Positions 18,360 to 26,994 of a stretch of 64,000 nt of DNA are shown piece by piece. Source of the DNA: Bacteroidia bacterium (GTDB taxonomy: Bacteria > Bacteroidota > Bacteroidia > Flavobacteriales > Flavobacteriaceae); the NCBI GenBank assembly GCA_030425285.1, contig JAUIAY010000005.1, forward strand, positions 1 to 64,000, given 5' to 3'. Below the pieces are notes generated by a model. The model was not told the origin of the DNA. It was given only the letters and a program-made list of their open reading frames with translations, and did not search any database. Position 1 is the first letter of the stretch; each line of letters begins with the position of its first letter. Made by a program: the position numbers and the translations under genes.

Positions 18360-19286
18360 CTAACTATTCTTAACGGCTTGAATAAAAATATCATTTGCCG
18401 AAGGCACCAATTCTACAAAATGTGACACTTCGCCTTTGGAAGTCAAATAACGCAACAAATCGTTTGGCGATGCATTATTTGATAACTTAACATTTAGTTT
18501 AAGCTCGTCTTCAATTGTTTTAAAGTTAGCAGGAGAAACCACAAACCTGTCAGCCATTTCCTTCTGAAGAGCCGCTTCGTCATTGGTTCGAATACCAACT
18601 TCAAATGTATTGGTCTTAAACTGCTTTTTTATATCTGTTAGCTTACCATCCAGTATTTTATTGGATTGATGAATCAACGCAATATGGTCACACAGTTCTT
18701 CAACCGATTCCATACGATGTGTTGAAAAAATAACGGTAGCTCCTTCATTTTTTAATCGTAAAATTTCATCCTTAATCAAATTAGCATTTATGGGATCAAA
18801 CCCTGAAAAGGGCTCATCAAAAATCAACAATTTGGGGTTGTGCAAAACAGTGACTACAAACTGTATTTTTTGAGCCATCCCTTTTGATAACTCTTGAATC
18901 TTTTTATTCCACCAATCGCCAATTTCCAATCTATCGAACCAATATTTTAAGCGGGTTTTGGCTTCCTGCTTGCTCAAACCTTTTAATTGAGCTAAATACA
19001 ATGCCTGTTCTCCAACTTTCATCGACTTGTATAAACCACGCTCCTCTGGTAAGTAACCAATATCCTTAATATGGTGAGTTTGTAAAGGTTCATTATCTAG
19101 AATAACGTGACCTGTATCAGGCATCGTTATTTGATTGATGACCCTAATAAGTGTTGTTTTTCCAGCTCCATTTGGTCCCAACAAACCAAAGATACTGCCT
19201 TTGGGAACTGCAATAGAAACGTTGTTCAAAGCTGTAAAATCTCCAAATTTCTTGGATACAGCATGCGCTTCCAATAAGTTTACCAT
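18360..19286 (-). CDS. ABC exporter ATP-binding protein (NatA-like)
   Basis: 308 residues. Walker A GPNGAGKTT near 37-45, signature ELSKGMAQKIQF (LSKGM instead of LSGGQ, usual for this subfamily), Walker B LLIFDEPFSGFDP and H-loop FSTHRM. The C-terminal ~80 residues form the extra domain of ABC-2 exporter ATPases. It is the first gene of the four-gene minus-strand operon ATPase-permease-MscS-response regulator. Confidence 0.93.
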   Translation of the reverse strand: MVNLLEAHAVSKKFGDFTALNNVSIAVPKGSIFGLLGPNGAGKTTLIRVINQITMPDTGHVILDNEPLQTHHIKDIGYLPEERGLYKSMKVGEQALYLAQLKGLSKQEAKTRLKYWFDRLEIGDWWNKKIQELSKGMAQKIQFVVTVLHNPKLLIFDEPFSGFDPINANLIKDEILRLKNEGATVIFSTHRMESVEELCDHIALIHQSNKILDGKLTDIKKQFKTNTFEVGIRTNDEAALQKEMADRFVVSPANFKTIEDELKLNVKLSNNASPNDLLRYLTSKGEVSHFVELVPSANDIFIQAVKNS

Positions 19287-19374
19287 ACGTGTTTTTTGTT
19301 TGTTGTAAATATATTAAATGTAAGCCGCAAACCGAATTAAATTATACTTTAATTAGGCTCCATAAAAAACAAAA

Positions 19375-19404
19375 CCCATCCTAAAAAATTAATTAAAGGA
19401 TGGG
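19375..19404 (-). terminator. probable terminator of grpE-dnaJ
   Basis: CCCATCCT / AGGATGGG 8-bp stem with a 14-base AT loop, followed on the minus strand by TTTTGTTTTTT. It lies about 170 bp beyond the dnaJ stop and also just upstream of the ABC operon start. Confidence 0.6.
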
Positions 19405-19573
19405 AAAAAATTGCTATGAAAAAGAAAAATTACCACTATTATCAAATAGTGATAAATCAAATATAGTATTATTTTCTGATATAGCGGCAAAAAGAAAAAA
19501 AATATCTTTAATAAAAATCTTACAAATCCTTTTAAACATAGGATTTACAAAGACTTCAGGCGCCTCAATTATT

Positions 19574-20701
19574 TTAAGAAAACATATCTTTTACCTTTTC
19601 AAAAAAGGACTTATCGCTACTTTCTGGTTTTGGAGTAAAATGGTCATCTTCGCGCATAGATTCAAAAAATTCCTTTTGTTGCTTATTCAAGGTTTTTGGT
19701 GTCCAAACATTCACATGAACCAATAAATCTCCTTTACCATAACCATTAATAGAAGGAATACCCTTGCCTCGCAATCGTAATATTTTTCCTGACTGTACAC
19801 CAGCTTCAATTTTAATCCTAACCTTTCCGGTTACGGTATCTATCTCTTTAGAAGTTCCCAAAACAGCATCAGGTAAGCTGACATATAAATCATAATGCAG
19901 GTTATCACCTTCACGCTGAAGTGTCTCATGGGTTTCTTCCTCAATCGCCACCAACAAATCACCCGAAATACCATTTCCAGGAGCTTCGTTTCCTTTGCCA
20001 TTAACTTTTAACTGCATGCCGTCAACCACTCCAGCAGGTATTTTGATTGAAACGGTTTCTTCCTTTACAATCATACCTTGGGCATCGGCATCATTAGGCT
20101 TTTTATCAATAGTCTGTCCTGCACCACCACAAGTGTTACAAGTAGTAGCCGTTTGCATACGGCCCAAAATGGTGTTTGTTACACGGGTAACCTGACCAGA
20201 GCCATTACAGGTTGAACAGGTTTTATAAGTTGTTCCAGGGGCTTGAACTTTACGTCTTACCTTAACTTTTTTCTCTACACCATTGGCTATTTCTTCTAAA
20301 GATAATTTGACACGTATTCTCAAATTACTACCTTTCACACGACGTTGGCCTCCGCCGCCAAAACCGCCTCCGAAACCTGAAAATCCGCCACCACCAAAGG
20401 CTCCACCAAATATATCTCCAAACTGGCTGAATATGTCATCCATATTCATGCCTCCGCCACCAAAACCACCTGCTCCTTCAAAGGCCTGATGTCCAAATTG
20501 ATCGTAACGCGATTTTTTGTCAGCGTTGCTTAAAACCTCATAAGCTTCGGCTGCTTCCTTAAATTTAGCTTCAGCATCCTTGTCATCTGGGTTTTTATCC
20601 GGATGGTATTTCAAGGCCAATTTTCTGTACGCCTTTTTTATTTCGGCAGCACTGGCACTTTTATCTACTCCTAATATTTCGTAATAATCTCTTTTCGTCA
20701 T
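19574..20701 (-). CDS. dnaJ: molecular chaperone DnaJ (Hsp40) with a reduced zinc domain
   Basis: DnaJ delivers unfolded clients to DnaK and stimulates its ATPase. The 375 residues show a J domain with HPD at 33-35, a Gly/Phe-rich linker (about 70-120), a zinc region, two C-terminal client-binding domains, and a dimerisation tail. The zinc region contains only two CxxCxGxG motifs, C162-STC-NGSG and C188-NTC-GGAG, where classical DnaJ has four. Motifs 1 and 4 build zinc centre I and motifs 2 and 3 build centre II, so centre II appears to be absent. The rest of the domain joins smoothly with no sign of a frameshift. Follows grpE by 3 bp. Confidence 0.97.
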   Translation of the reverse strand: MTKRDYYEILGVDKSASAAEIKKAYRKLALKYHPDKNPDDKDAEAKFKEAAEAYEVLSNADKKSRYDQFGHQAFEGAGGFGGGGMNMDDIFSQFGDIFGGAFGGGGFSGFGGGFGGGGQRRVKGSNLRIRVKLSLEEIANGVEKKVKVRRKVQAPGTTYKTCSTCNGSGQVTRVTNTILGRMQTATTCNTCGGAGQTIDKKPNDADAQGMIVKEETVSIKIPAGVVDGMQLKVNGKGNEAPGNGISGDLLVAIEEETHETLQREGDNLHYDLYVSLPDAVLGTSKEIDTVTGKVRIKIEAGVQSGKILRLRGKGIPSINGYGKGDLLVHVNVWTPKTLNKQQKEFFESMREDDHFTPKPESSDKSFFEKVKDMFS

Positions 20702-20704
20702 ACC

Positions 20705-21232
20705 TTATTGTCCTATAACTACTTTTGGGAATCTAATTATCTTTTCGCCTAACTGATAACCTTTTTCAACAACATCAATTATCTTACCTTTCAAATCCTC
20801 ATTTGGTGCTGGAATTTGCGTAATGGCTTCGTGAACATCTGCATTAAAACTATCACCACTTGCCACCTGTAAAGGCTTCAAACCTTTTTGCTCCAAAGTT
20901 TTCATCAGTTTTTGATAAATCAACAAAACACCTTTGCGCAGCTCTTCGGCTTCTTTATCCTCTTCAATGTGTGTTAAAGCACGCTCAAAATCATCCAAAA
21001 CTGGCAGCATGGCTAACATAACCTCTTCACTAGCTGTTTTAAACAACTCGATACGCTCTTTTGCCGTACGTCTTTTATAGTTTTCAAATTCTGCAAATAA
21101 CCGCAGAAATTTATCTTTTTCCTGTTCTAATGATTCAGTAAGCTTTTCTTCAACTGTTGGTTCGTCTTTTTGCAACACTTGCTCTTCAACTTGTTCTGAA
21201 GCTACTGCTTCTTTTTTATCCTTTTTGCTCAT
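20705..21232 (-). CDS. grpE: nucleotide exchange factor GrpE
   Basis: GrpE releases ADP from DnaK. The 175 residues comprise a charged, disordered N-terminus, the long dimerising helix (EKDKFLRLFAEFENYKRRTAKERIE), the four-helix part with MLPVLDDFERAL, and the small beta domain ending VVEKGYQLGEKIIRFPKVVIG. It is first in the grpE-dnaJ operon, served by a consensus promoter. dnaK is not in the window. Confidence 0.97.
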   Translation of the reverse strand: MSKKDKKEAVASEQVEEQVLQKDEPTVEEKLTESLEQEKDKFLRLFAEFENYKRRTAKERIELFKTASEEVMLAMLPVLDDFERALTHIEEDKEAEELRKGVLLIYQKLMKTLEQKGLKPLQVASGDSFNADVHEAITQIPAPNEDLKGKIIDVVEKGYQLGEKIIRFPKVVIGQ

Positions 21233-21269
21233 TGCTGTACAATCAATTATTTTAACATAAAAACGATGG

Positions 21270-21301
21270 CAAAAGTACTGCCATTATCCTTAAAATGTCA
21301 A
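21270..21301 (-). promoter_or_regulatory. Bacteroidota-type promoter of grpE-dnaJ
   Basis: Minus-strand TTG (21299-21301), a 21-bp spacer and TACTTTTG (21270-21277), 38 bp before the grpE ATG. I see no CIRCE-type inverted repeat. Confidence 0.7.
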
Positions 21302-21338
21302 AATGTCACCATATTTTTTTAAGTTTTTTTTTAGATTA

Positions 21339-21364
21339 TTGTCGCCAACAAATGCTTATTTTTG
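21339..21364 (+). promoter_or_regulatory. probable promoter of the YceI gene
   Basis: TTG (21339-21341), a 15-bp spacer and TATTTTTG (21357-21364). The -7 box is perfect and the spacer is shorter than usual. It lies 25 bp before the ATG at 21390 and argues against the upstream in-frame start at 21303. Confidence 0.5.
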
Positions 21365-21389
21365 TTGTTTAACACTAAAAGAGATTATT

Positions 21390-22049
21390 ATGACAAAAAG
21401 TTTTTTGAAATATGCTGGTATTGCATTGTTCGCATTGGCATTAACAAATTGTAAAGACAAAGCCAAAGAAGCTGAAACAACTGCGGCTGAAGAAACTGCA
21501 GAAACAACTGCTGTTTCAACTAAATATTTAGCCGATGCTAGCAATTCAACAATTGCTTGGAAAGGCTTCAAACCTACAGGTACTCACACGGGTACTATTT
21601 CTATTGAAAACGGTGTATTGACCATGACAGGCGATGCCATTGAAAGTGGTACGTTTTTAATTGATATGAATTCAATTACTGTTACTGATATTCCAGTTGA
21701 AAAAGAAGGAAATGCAAAATTAGTTGGTCACTTAAAAAGTGATGACTTCTTTGCTGTTGAAACGTACCCTTCTTCTGCATTTACAGTTACTGGTTTTGAA
21801 ATGAAAGATGGGAAAGGCATGCTTTCTGGAAATTTAAAAATGAAAGATGCTGAAAACAATATCACGATTCCAGTAAGTGTTACTGAAAATGGTGACACAC
21901 TTACTTTAACAAGTGATACATTTACAATTGATCGTTCTAAATGGAATGTAACCTATGGTTCTAAATCGTTCTTTGATGATTTAGGTGACAAGTTTATCAA
22001 CGATGAATTTGAATTACAAATTACAGTGGTTGCAAACAAGCAATCTTAA
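21390..22049 (+). CDS. YceI family lipoprotein
   Basis: 219 residues. The start chosen gives a lipoprotein signal MTKSFLKYAGIALFALALTNC, with the lipid-bearing Cys followed by KDK and a low-complexity Glu/Thr/Ala linker. The mature part is a YceI lipocalin-like barrel: SNSTIAWKGFKPTGTHTGTI at its start and the family ending DTFTIDRSKWNVTYGSKSFF. YceI proteins bind polyprenoid or amphiphilic ligands in the periplasm. Monocistronic, between its own promoter and a strong terminator. Confidence 0.92.
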   Translation: MTKSFLKYAGIALFALALTNCKDKAKEAETTAAEETAETTAVSTKYLADASNSTIAWKGFKPTGTHTGTISIENGVLTMTGDAIESGTFLIDMNSITVTDIPVEKEGNAKLVGHLKSDDFFAVETYPSSAFTVTGFEMKDGKGMLSGNLKMKDAENNITIPVSVTENGDTLTLTSDTFTIDRSKWNVTYGSKSFFDDLGDKFINDEFELQITVVANKQS

Positions 22050-22066
22050 GAAGATAGATTTTAGAT

Positions 22067-22098
22067 AAAAAAGCCGCTTCGACTGAAGCGGCTTTTTT
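22067..22098 (+). terminator. terminator of the YceI gene
   Basis: AAAAAAGCCGCTTC / GAAGCGGCTTTTTT, a 14-bp stem with a 4-base loop, then more T. Also suited to the convergent gene ending at 22118. Confidence 0.92.
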
Positions 22099-22117
22099 TA
22101 TTTCAAACATTAAAAAT

Positions 22118-22531
22118 TTAAACTTCAAAACGCTTATCAAAGTGATTTTTTAATAACGGAATTTGTACCAAAAGCATAACTCCAAACAGTAGAATAGTAT
22201 ACATAACCGTTTTTGAAACACTCATAGAAAACAAGCTATCCATAAATTTAAAATCAAATAACCTATCAAAATTAATAGTCTGCAACCAACCGGACTCTTG
22301 AGAAGATGAATTGGTAAAAATGACATACATTATTAAGATAAAAGCTAAACCAATACCAATCCAACCTTGTTTGGATATTAAAGGCTTGTATTCGGTTATA
22401 TGGCTCGCTTTAATGTTATGAACACTTTGCATCACGGAATCCGTAAAGTTGAAAGACGGTTTTTCAATGCTGCTTTCTTTCATTAACTTGTCCGTTACGT
22501 GTTCTATCTTTTTATCTAAATGCTTTTCCAT
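22118..22531 (-). CDS. two-span membrane protein co-transcribed with ECF sigma factor (putative anti-sigma)
   Basis: 137 residues from the ATG giving MEKHLDKKIEHV; an upstream TTG is less likely. A ~50-residue cytosolic N-terminus precedes two membrane helices (about 55-75 and 108-128) separated by a loop. Its start overlaps the sigma factor's stop by about 20 bp. Position and topology fit a membrane anti-sigma factor, but no zinc-finger (HxxxCxxC) or FecR-like motif is visible, so the role is inferred from context only. Confidence 0.75.
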   Translation of the reverse strand: MEKHLDKKIEHVTDKLMKESSIEKPSFNFTDSVMQSVHNIKASHITEYKPLISKQGWIGIGLAFILIMYVIFTNSSSQESGWLQTINFDRLFDFKFMDSLFSMSVSKTVMYTILLFGVMLLVQIPLLKNHFDKRFEV

Positions 22532-23102
22532 ACAATTCAATAGTTTCTGGTCCTAATTGCTGACTAAAAATAACCGCCAGCTTCTTACGACTTCTGAATA
22601 ATTTTACTTTAACATTATTGGCTGTTAGGCCCGTAATTTTCGATATGTCTTCCAAAGACTGCTCCTCAAAATAATACAAGGTCAATAAAAAACTGTCTTC
22701 ACTGGGCAATAATTGCAAACAGTTTTGAACGGCTTGTTTTCTTTCCTCCTGTTCAAGTTTATCCAATGCTGTTTCAACGGTCTTTATATGATGCTCGGTA
22801 AAAGTATCAATAGGAATATGTGTCTGACTCCGTTTATGCTTCTTAATTCTATCTAAACAGGTATTATAAGCAACCCGATAAACCCAGGTTGAAAATTTAG
22901 AATCCCCTTTAAATTTATTTAAGGATTTGTAAATTTTAATAAAAGAATCTTGAGACACCTCTTCAGCTTCCTCTCGATTCTTTAACATTCTAAACGCCAA
23001 CGTAAACACCATATCCTTATAATTGTCAACCAATACAGCAAAGGCATTAGTATTGCCTGCTATAATGTCATTGATTACAGTCTGTTCGTTGTTGGTGGTC
23101 AT
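22512..23102 (-). CDS. ECF-type RNA polymerase sigma factor
   Basis: 196 residues from MTTNNEQTVINDI; the frame runs 25 codons further upstream, but that part has no family resemblance. Sigma region 2 is clear: YKDMVFTLAFRMLKNREEAEEVSQDSFIKIYKSL followed by FSTWVYRVAYNTCLDR. Region 4 holds FLLTLYYFEEQSLEDISKITGLTANNVKVKLFRSRKKL. ECF factors direct a dedicated regulon, usually under a co-encoded inhibitor; the overlapping membrane protein downstream is the candidate. Confidence 0.95.
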   Translation of the reverse strand: MTTNNEQTVINDIIAGNTNAFAVLVDNYKDMVFTLAFRMLKNREEAEEVSQDSFIKIYKSLNKFKGDSKFSTWVYRVAYNTCLDRIKKHKRSQTHIPIDTFTEHHIKTVETALDKLEQEERKQAVQNCLQLLPSEDSFLLTLYYFEEQSLEDISKITGLTANNVKVKLFRSRKKLAVIFSQQLGPETIELYGKAFR

Positions 23103-23241
23103 CTGTGTTTTAGACGACACCTCATGCATAGTGGTTACATCAAGAAATGAAAAAAAGTTTGAAAAAGTTGTAACCATAAATTAAAAGTTGTCGTCATAAG
23201 CTATGAACACATTAAAAGTAATCAATTAAAAACAAACACTT

Positions 23242-23589
23242 ATGGGATCAGAATTAATTATTATACCGGTTATTTTCGGGGCAGTATTTGGCGTATTTTA
23301 CTTGTACTTCTCAACTAGAAACAAAGAACGATTAGCATTAATAGAAAAAGGTGCCGATGCCAGTATCTTCATGAAAGGTAAGCAGCATACGGCTCCAATC
23401 TGGAAAGTCATTATTTTAAATTTAGCTTTACTGTTAATGGGTATAGGAATCGGAGTTATTATAGGCGGAATTATCAAAGAGAATCTTAATGTTGATGCAG
23501 AAATAGCTATGCCAGGAACAATCTTTCTAATGGCTGGTATTGGATTATTTATCGGCTTTAACATGACCAAAAACTTGGACAAAGACTAA
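23242..23589 (+). CDS. DUF6249-type small membrane protein
   Basis: 115 residues with three membrane helices (about 5-24, 52-76 and 88-107) and a short cytosolic loop NKERLALIEKGADASIFMKG, which is the recognisable part of this Bacteroidota family. It is divergent from the ECF sigma factor; such proteins are often found next to ECF sigma genes, so it may belong to the same membrane-stress circuit. Function unknown. Confidence 0.8.
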   Translation: MGSELIIIPVIFGAVFGVFYLYFSTRNKERLALIEKGADASIFMKGKQHTAPIWKVIILNLALLLMGIGIGVIIGGIIKENLNVDAEIAMPGTIFLMAGIGLFIGFNMTKNLDKD

Positions 23590-23613
23590 CCAATTACAAT
23601 TAAACACGCCTTG

Positions 23614-23646
23614 AAGCTACAGTCTTTTAGATTGTAGCTTTTTTTT
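23614..23646 (+). terminator. terminator of the DUF6249 gene
   Basis: AAGCTACA / TGTAGCTT 8-bp stem around an 11-base loop, followed by a run of T, 25 bp after the stop. Confidence 0.85.
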
Positions 23647-23650
23647 GCTA

Positions 23651-23679
23651 TTGATTGAATAATAGAATGTGTATCTTTA
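23651..23679 (+). promoter_or_regulatory. promoter of the DUF885 gene
   Basis: TTG (23651-23653), an 18-bp spacer and TATCTTTA (23672-23679), 26 bp before the ATG at 23706, one base off the -7 consensus. Confidence 0.6.
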
Positions 23680-23705
23680 GCTTTCAAATTTTGATTTTAA
23701 ACTTT

Positions 23706-25499
23706 ATGAGAACCTTTTTAACTGTTTTTTGCCTTGTTTTTGTTTTAACAGCCTGTAAAAACGAAAAAACTGAAGAAAATACCGAAACAACCATGATTAT
23801 GCCAAATGAAGCCTTTGACACCTTATTGGACAACTATTATGAAGACGGTTTGAAGTTAAACCCTGTGAGTGCTACCTTTGCCGGAGATAATCGTTACAAC
23901 GACCAATATCCCAACGCTTTGTCTGATGAGCATATTTTAAAAAGCAAAAACCATTTCAACAAATACTTAAATGACCTCATGGCGTTTCCTGACAGCACTT
24001 TGACCGATAGTCAAAAAATGTCTAAAGCTATTTTAAAATGGGAAGTTGAAATTGCTCTGGAAGATTTTAAATTCAAACAACGTGAATTGGTTCCTATTGA
24101 TCAAATGTGGTCGCCACATCTTTCTGTAGGCCAGTTGGCTAGTGGTGCTGGTGCACAGCCTTTTGAAACAGTTGAAGATTACAACAATTGGTTAAAACGT
24201 TTGGATGGCTACACCGAGTGGTTGCAATCTGTTAAAAATAATATGGAAAAAGGAATAACCGAAGGTTATGTATTGCCAAAGTCATTAATTGTTAAAGTAT
24301 TACCGCAAATAGAATCTGGCGCTTCAGAAGATATTGAAAATCACCTGTTCTACTCACCAATCAAAAATATGCCTGATAGCTTTAGCGAAGAAGATAAAAC
24401 AACCCTAAAAGAAGCTTACACGGCCAAACTCAATGACAAAGTTATTCCTGCCTACAAAAGCCTTTATGATTTCTTAAAAACGGATTATCTGCCTGCTGGT
24501 CGTGAATCCTCTGGAATTAATGACACGCCTAACGGTTCTGCTTATTACAACCACATGATCAAGTTGTTTACCACAACCAATATGACAGCCGATGAAATTC
24601 ACAAACTTGGTTTAAGTGAGGTAGCACGTATTTCGGCTGAAATGGAAAAAGTGAAGGAACAAGTTGGCTTTGAAGGCGATTTAAAAGCGTTTTTTGATTA
24701 TGTGAGAAACAATAAAGAATTGATGCCATTTACCGAGCCTCAACAGGTAATAGATAATTTCAATGCGATTCATGAAACCATGAAACCACAGATAGAAAAG
24801 TTATTTGATGTCAAACCTAAAACACCTTTTGAAGTGCGACGCACAGAAGCTTTTCGGGAAGCTTCCGCTAGTGCGGAATACAATCCAGGGTCTTTGGATG
24901 GCACCAGACCAGGTATTTTTTATGTGCCAATTCCTGATGTAACAACTTACAACACCTTTAGTGACGAAGCCTTATTCTTGCACGAAGCCATTCCAGGGCA
25001 TCATTACCAAATTTCGCTACAACAAGAAGATACCGATTTACCTGAATTCAGAAAAACCCTGTGGTACAGCGCCTATGGCGAAGGCTGGGCTTTATACTCG
25101 GAGTCATTGGGTAAAGAATTGGGTTTATATACCGATCCGTATCAATATTTTGGTATGCTGGGCATGGAAATGCATCGCGCAATCCGTTTGGTGGTTGACA
25201 CAGGTATGCATACCAAAGGCTGGACACGTGAACAAGCCATTCAATATTCGTTGGATCATGAAGCCGAAGGCGAAGCCAGCATCATTTCTGAAATTGAACG
25301 TTATATGGCTATGCCAGCACAGGCACTATCCTATAAAATCGGGCAATTAAAAATTAGAGAGCTACGTGCCAAAGCCGAAAAGGAATTAGGCACTAAATTT
25401 GATATTAGTCAGTTTCATAACGAAGTCCTAGAGCCTGGTTGCGTACCTTTAGCATTATTGGAGGACAAAATCAATGCGTGGATTTCGGCAAACAAATAA
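23706..25499 (+). CDS. DUF885 family lipoprotein, putative metallopeptidase
   Basis: 597 residues from the ATG at 23706, which gives a lipoprotein signal MRTFLTVFCLVFVLTACKNE; an in-frame start 17 codons upstream precedes the promoter. The large DUF885 domain has a zinc-protease-like helix LHEAIPGHHYQI (HExxxGHH), followed by EGWALYSESLGKELG, where the Glu could be the third ligand, and a later HEAEGEASII. DUF885 proteins are regarded as gluzincin-like peptidases; the substrate is unknown. The next gene starts 1 bp after the stop. Confidence 0.9.
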   Translation: MRTFLTVFCLVFVLTACKNEKTEENTETTMIMPNEAFDTLLDNYYEDGLKLNPVSATFAGDNRYNDQYPNALSDEHILKSKNHFNKYLNDLMAFPDSTLTDSQKMSKAILKWEVEIALEDFKFKQRELVPIDQMWSPHLSVGQLASGAGAQPFETVEDYNNWLKRLDGYTEWLQSVKNNMEKGITEGYVLPKSLIVKVLPQIESGASEDIENHLFYSPIKNMPDSFSEEDKTTLKEAYTAKLNDKVIPAYKSLYDFLKTDYLPAGRESSGINDTPNGSAYYNHMIKLFTTTNMTADEIHKLGLSEVARISAEMEKVKEQVGFEGDLKAFFDYVRNNKELMPFTEPQQVIDNFNAIHETMKPQIEKLFDVKPKTPFEVRRTEAFREASASAEYNPGSLDGTRPGIFYVPIPDVTTYNTFSDEALFLHEAIPGHHYQISLQQEDTDLPEFRKTLWYSAYGEGWALYSESLGKELGLYTDPYQYFGMLGMEMHRAIRLVVDTGMHTKGWTREQAIQYSLDHEAEGEASIISEIERYMAMPAQALSYKIGQLKIRELRAKAEKELGTKFDISQFHNEVLEPGCVPLALLEDKINAWISANK

Positions 25500-25500
25500 T

Positions 25501-26484
25501 ATGATTTTAAAAAGAATAGTTTTATTAACATGTATCCTATTGTCATGGATTTCCCATGCGCAAAAAACCAGCATTCAGGACAGTAAATCCAAAACACCCA
25601 TTGCCTATGCCACTATTTCATTTGGTGACGGGCAAGGTATTTTTGCCGATGACGAAGGTGCTTTTGTGTTTACCAAAAAACTCTATCCTGATGTAGACAC
25701 CCTGTACATTTCGGCATTGAGTTATAAAAATGTGACCATTCCCACAGAGCAACTGCCTAGTACTATTTTCTTGGAAGAGGAAATCAGTCATTTGGATGAA
25801 ATTGTGCTGATAGCCAACAACCGAAAGTTCAAGGAAGAAACTATGGAACCGTATCTGGATGATGATTATTACCATTGCTGGTTACCAACCATAGAATCGG
25901 AGATTGCGGTCTATTTTTCCAATCCCAATGACAAGCTTAAAAAATTAAGCACCATCCACTTCCCCATTACGTTAGAATCACGTGACTGGGAACAACGCAA
26001 AAAGAAAAACGCCGATAAGAAACCGTTTTCAACCCTGTTTAAGGTCAAGTTTTATAAAAACAACAACGGTAAGCCCGGCGAGGTGCTGGTATATGATAAC
26101 ATAGTTTTTAGAGCCACCGAAAAAAATGGCGACTCCTATGATTTAGATGTGACTGACTACAACATCATCTATCCCGAAAACGGATTCTTTGTATCCCTAC
26201 AGGTATTGGGTTACACCGATAAAGCCGGCAAATTGTTGCCCAACAAAAAATACAAGGAACTAAAAGGTCGGGATGGTGGCATCGTAAAAATACCCACCAA
26301 TTTCAGACCACTATTACCATTTACTAGCGAGATTGAAACCCACAACACCTTCATAAAACGCGTGTTTATAAGTGGCAATGATTGGGTACAGTTTAAACCC
26401 GGTAGTATGGACTCCAGTTTGCTTAAAACCGGACTCACCAATTACGGCATTGGTATCACCTACAAGGTTTATAAAGATGAATAA
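25501..26484 (+). CDS. secreted protein with carboxypeptidase-regulatory-like N-terminal domain
   Basis: 327 residues. The start at 25501 gives a signal peptide (MILKRIVLLTCILLSWISHAQ). Residues about 22-85 form a CarboxypepD_reg-like beta-sandwich (IQDSKSKTPIAYATISF..GIFADDEGAFVF), a common Bacteroidota extracellular module; the remaining ~230 residues, with SLQVLGYTDKAGK, are conserved-looking but not recognised. No T9SS tail or TonB plug is present. It is in one operon with the DUF885 lipoprotein (1-bp gap) and overlaps the DoxX-like gene by 8 bp. Confidence 0.8.
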   Translation: MILKRIVLLTCILLSWISHAQKTSIQDSKSKTPIAYATISFGDGQGIFADDEGAFVFTKKLYPDVDTLYISALSYKNVTIPTEQLPSTIFLEEEISHLDEIVLIANNRKFKEETMEPYLDDDYYHCWLPTIESEIAVYFSNPNDKLKKLSTIHFPITLESRDWEQRKKKNADKKPFSTLFKVKFYKNNNGKPGEVLVYDNIVFRATEKNGDSYDLDVTDYNIIYPENGFFVSLQVLGYTDKAGKLLPNKKYKELKGRDGGIVKIPTNFRPLLPFTSEIETHNTFIKRVFISGNDWVQFKPGSMDSSLLKTGLTNYGIGITYKVYKDE

Positions 26485-26830
26485 CCCCTGGCATCTATAT
26501 GCCATGGCAGCCCTGTATATGGTGGCAGGCATCATGCATTTTGTCAAACCCAAAATGTACATGCGCATTATGCCACGGTACTTACCAAACCACAAAACCT
26601 TGGTGCTTTTAAGCGGTTTGGCCGAAATCATGTTGGGCACTGGACTGCTATTTAAAGAAACAAGGACTTGGGCTATTTACGGCATTATGTTGATGCTCAC
26701 CGTATTTTTGTTAGTTCACTTCTATATGCTATCAGGCAAAAAAGCCAGTGCCGGTATTCCCAAATGGATTTTAATACTACGTATACCCCTACAGTTTGTC
26801 CTGATGTATTGGGCTTATGGGTATTTATGA
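26477..26830 (+). CDS. DoxX-like four-helix membrane protein
   Basis: 117 residues, four membrane helices. MNNPWHLYAMAALYMVAGIMHFVKP, then LSGLAEIMLGTGLLF, matches the DoxX/SURF4-like pattern. The ATG at 26477 overlaps the previous gene's stop (ATGAATAA), which fixes the start despite a longer open frame. DoxX-like proteins are associated with oxidoreductase and detoxification complexes, but this branch is uncharacterised. Confidence 0.85.
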   Translation: MNNPWHLYAMAALYMVAGIMHFVKPKMYMRIMPRYLPNHKTLVLLSGLAEIMLGTGLLFKETRTWAIYGIMLMLTVFLLVHFYMLSGKKASAGIPKWILILRIPLQFVLMYWAYGYL

Positions 26831-26954
26831 TTTGAAATTATCAAAAAAATAATCGAACTTCGTTAATCACCTAGAGTATTAGGAATATTAAAATAATTTG
26901 CTTCAGATCGTTGCAATAGTTTTTAAATCGATTTGAATTATTTGATATTATTTT

Positions 26955-26976
26955 CTGCAAATTCCATAAATTGCAG
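26955..26976. promoter_or_regulatory. inverted repeat upstream of the ATPase/nuclease pair
   Basis: CTGCAA and TTGCAG are symmetric arms 10 bp apart, ending 18 bp before the TTG start at 26995. It could be an operator or a leader hairpin; no known regulator is identified. The rest of the 164-bp gap is very AT-rich with no good TAnnTTTG box. Confidence 0.35.
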
Positions 26977-26994
26977 TTATAAACAAAAATAAAA

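Noticed and set aside
19400-19726. 108-codon plus-strand frame upstream of and overlapping the dnaJ 3' end
   Set aside because: Mostly antisense to dnaJ and the terminator region, low complexity (Lys, Ile, Phe), no promoter or family resemblance.
20283-20489. Proline-rich plus-strand frame (PPPPKPP)
   Set aside because: Antisense of the Gly/Phe-rich linker of dnaJ; the proline codons are complements of glycine codons.
24961-25350. 129-codon plus-strand frame inside the DUF885 gene
   Set aside because: Out-of-frame shadow of a full-length conserved gene, with no independent support.
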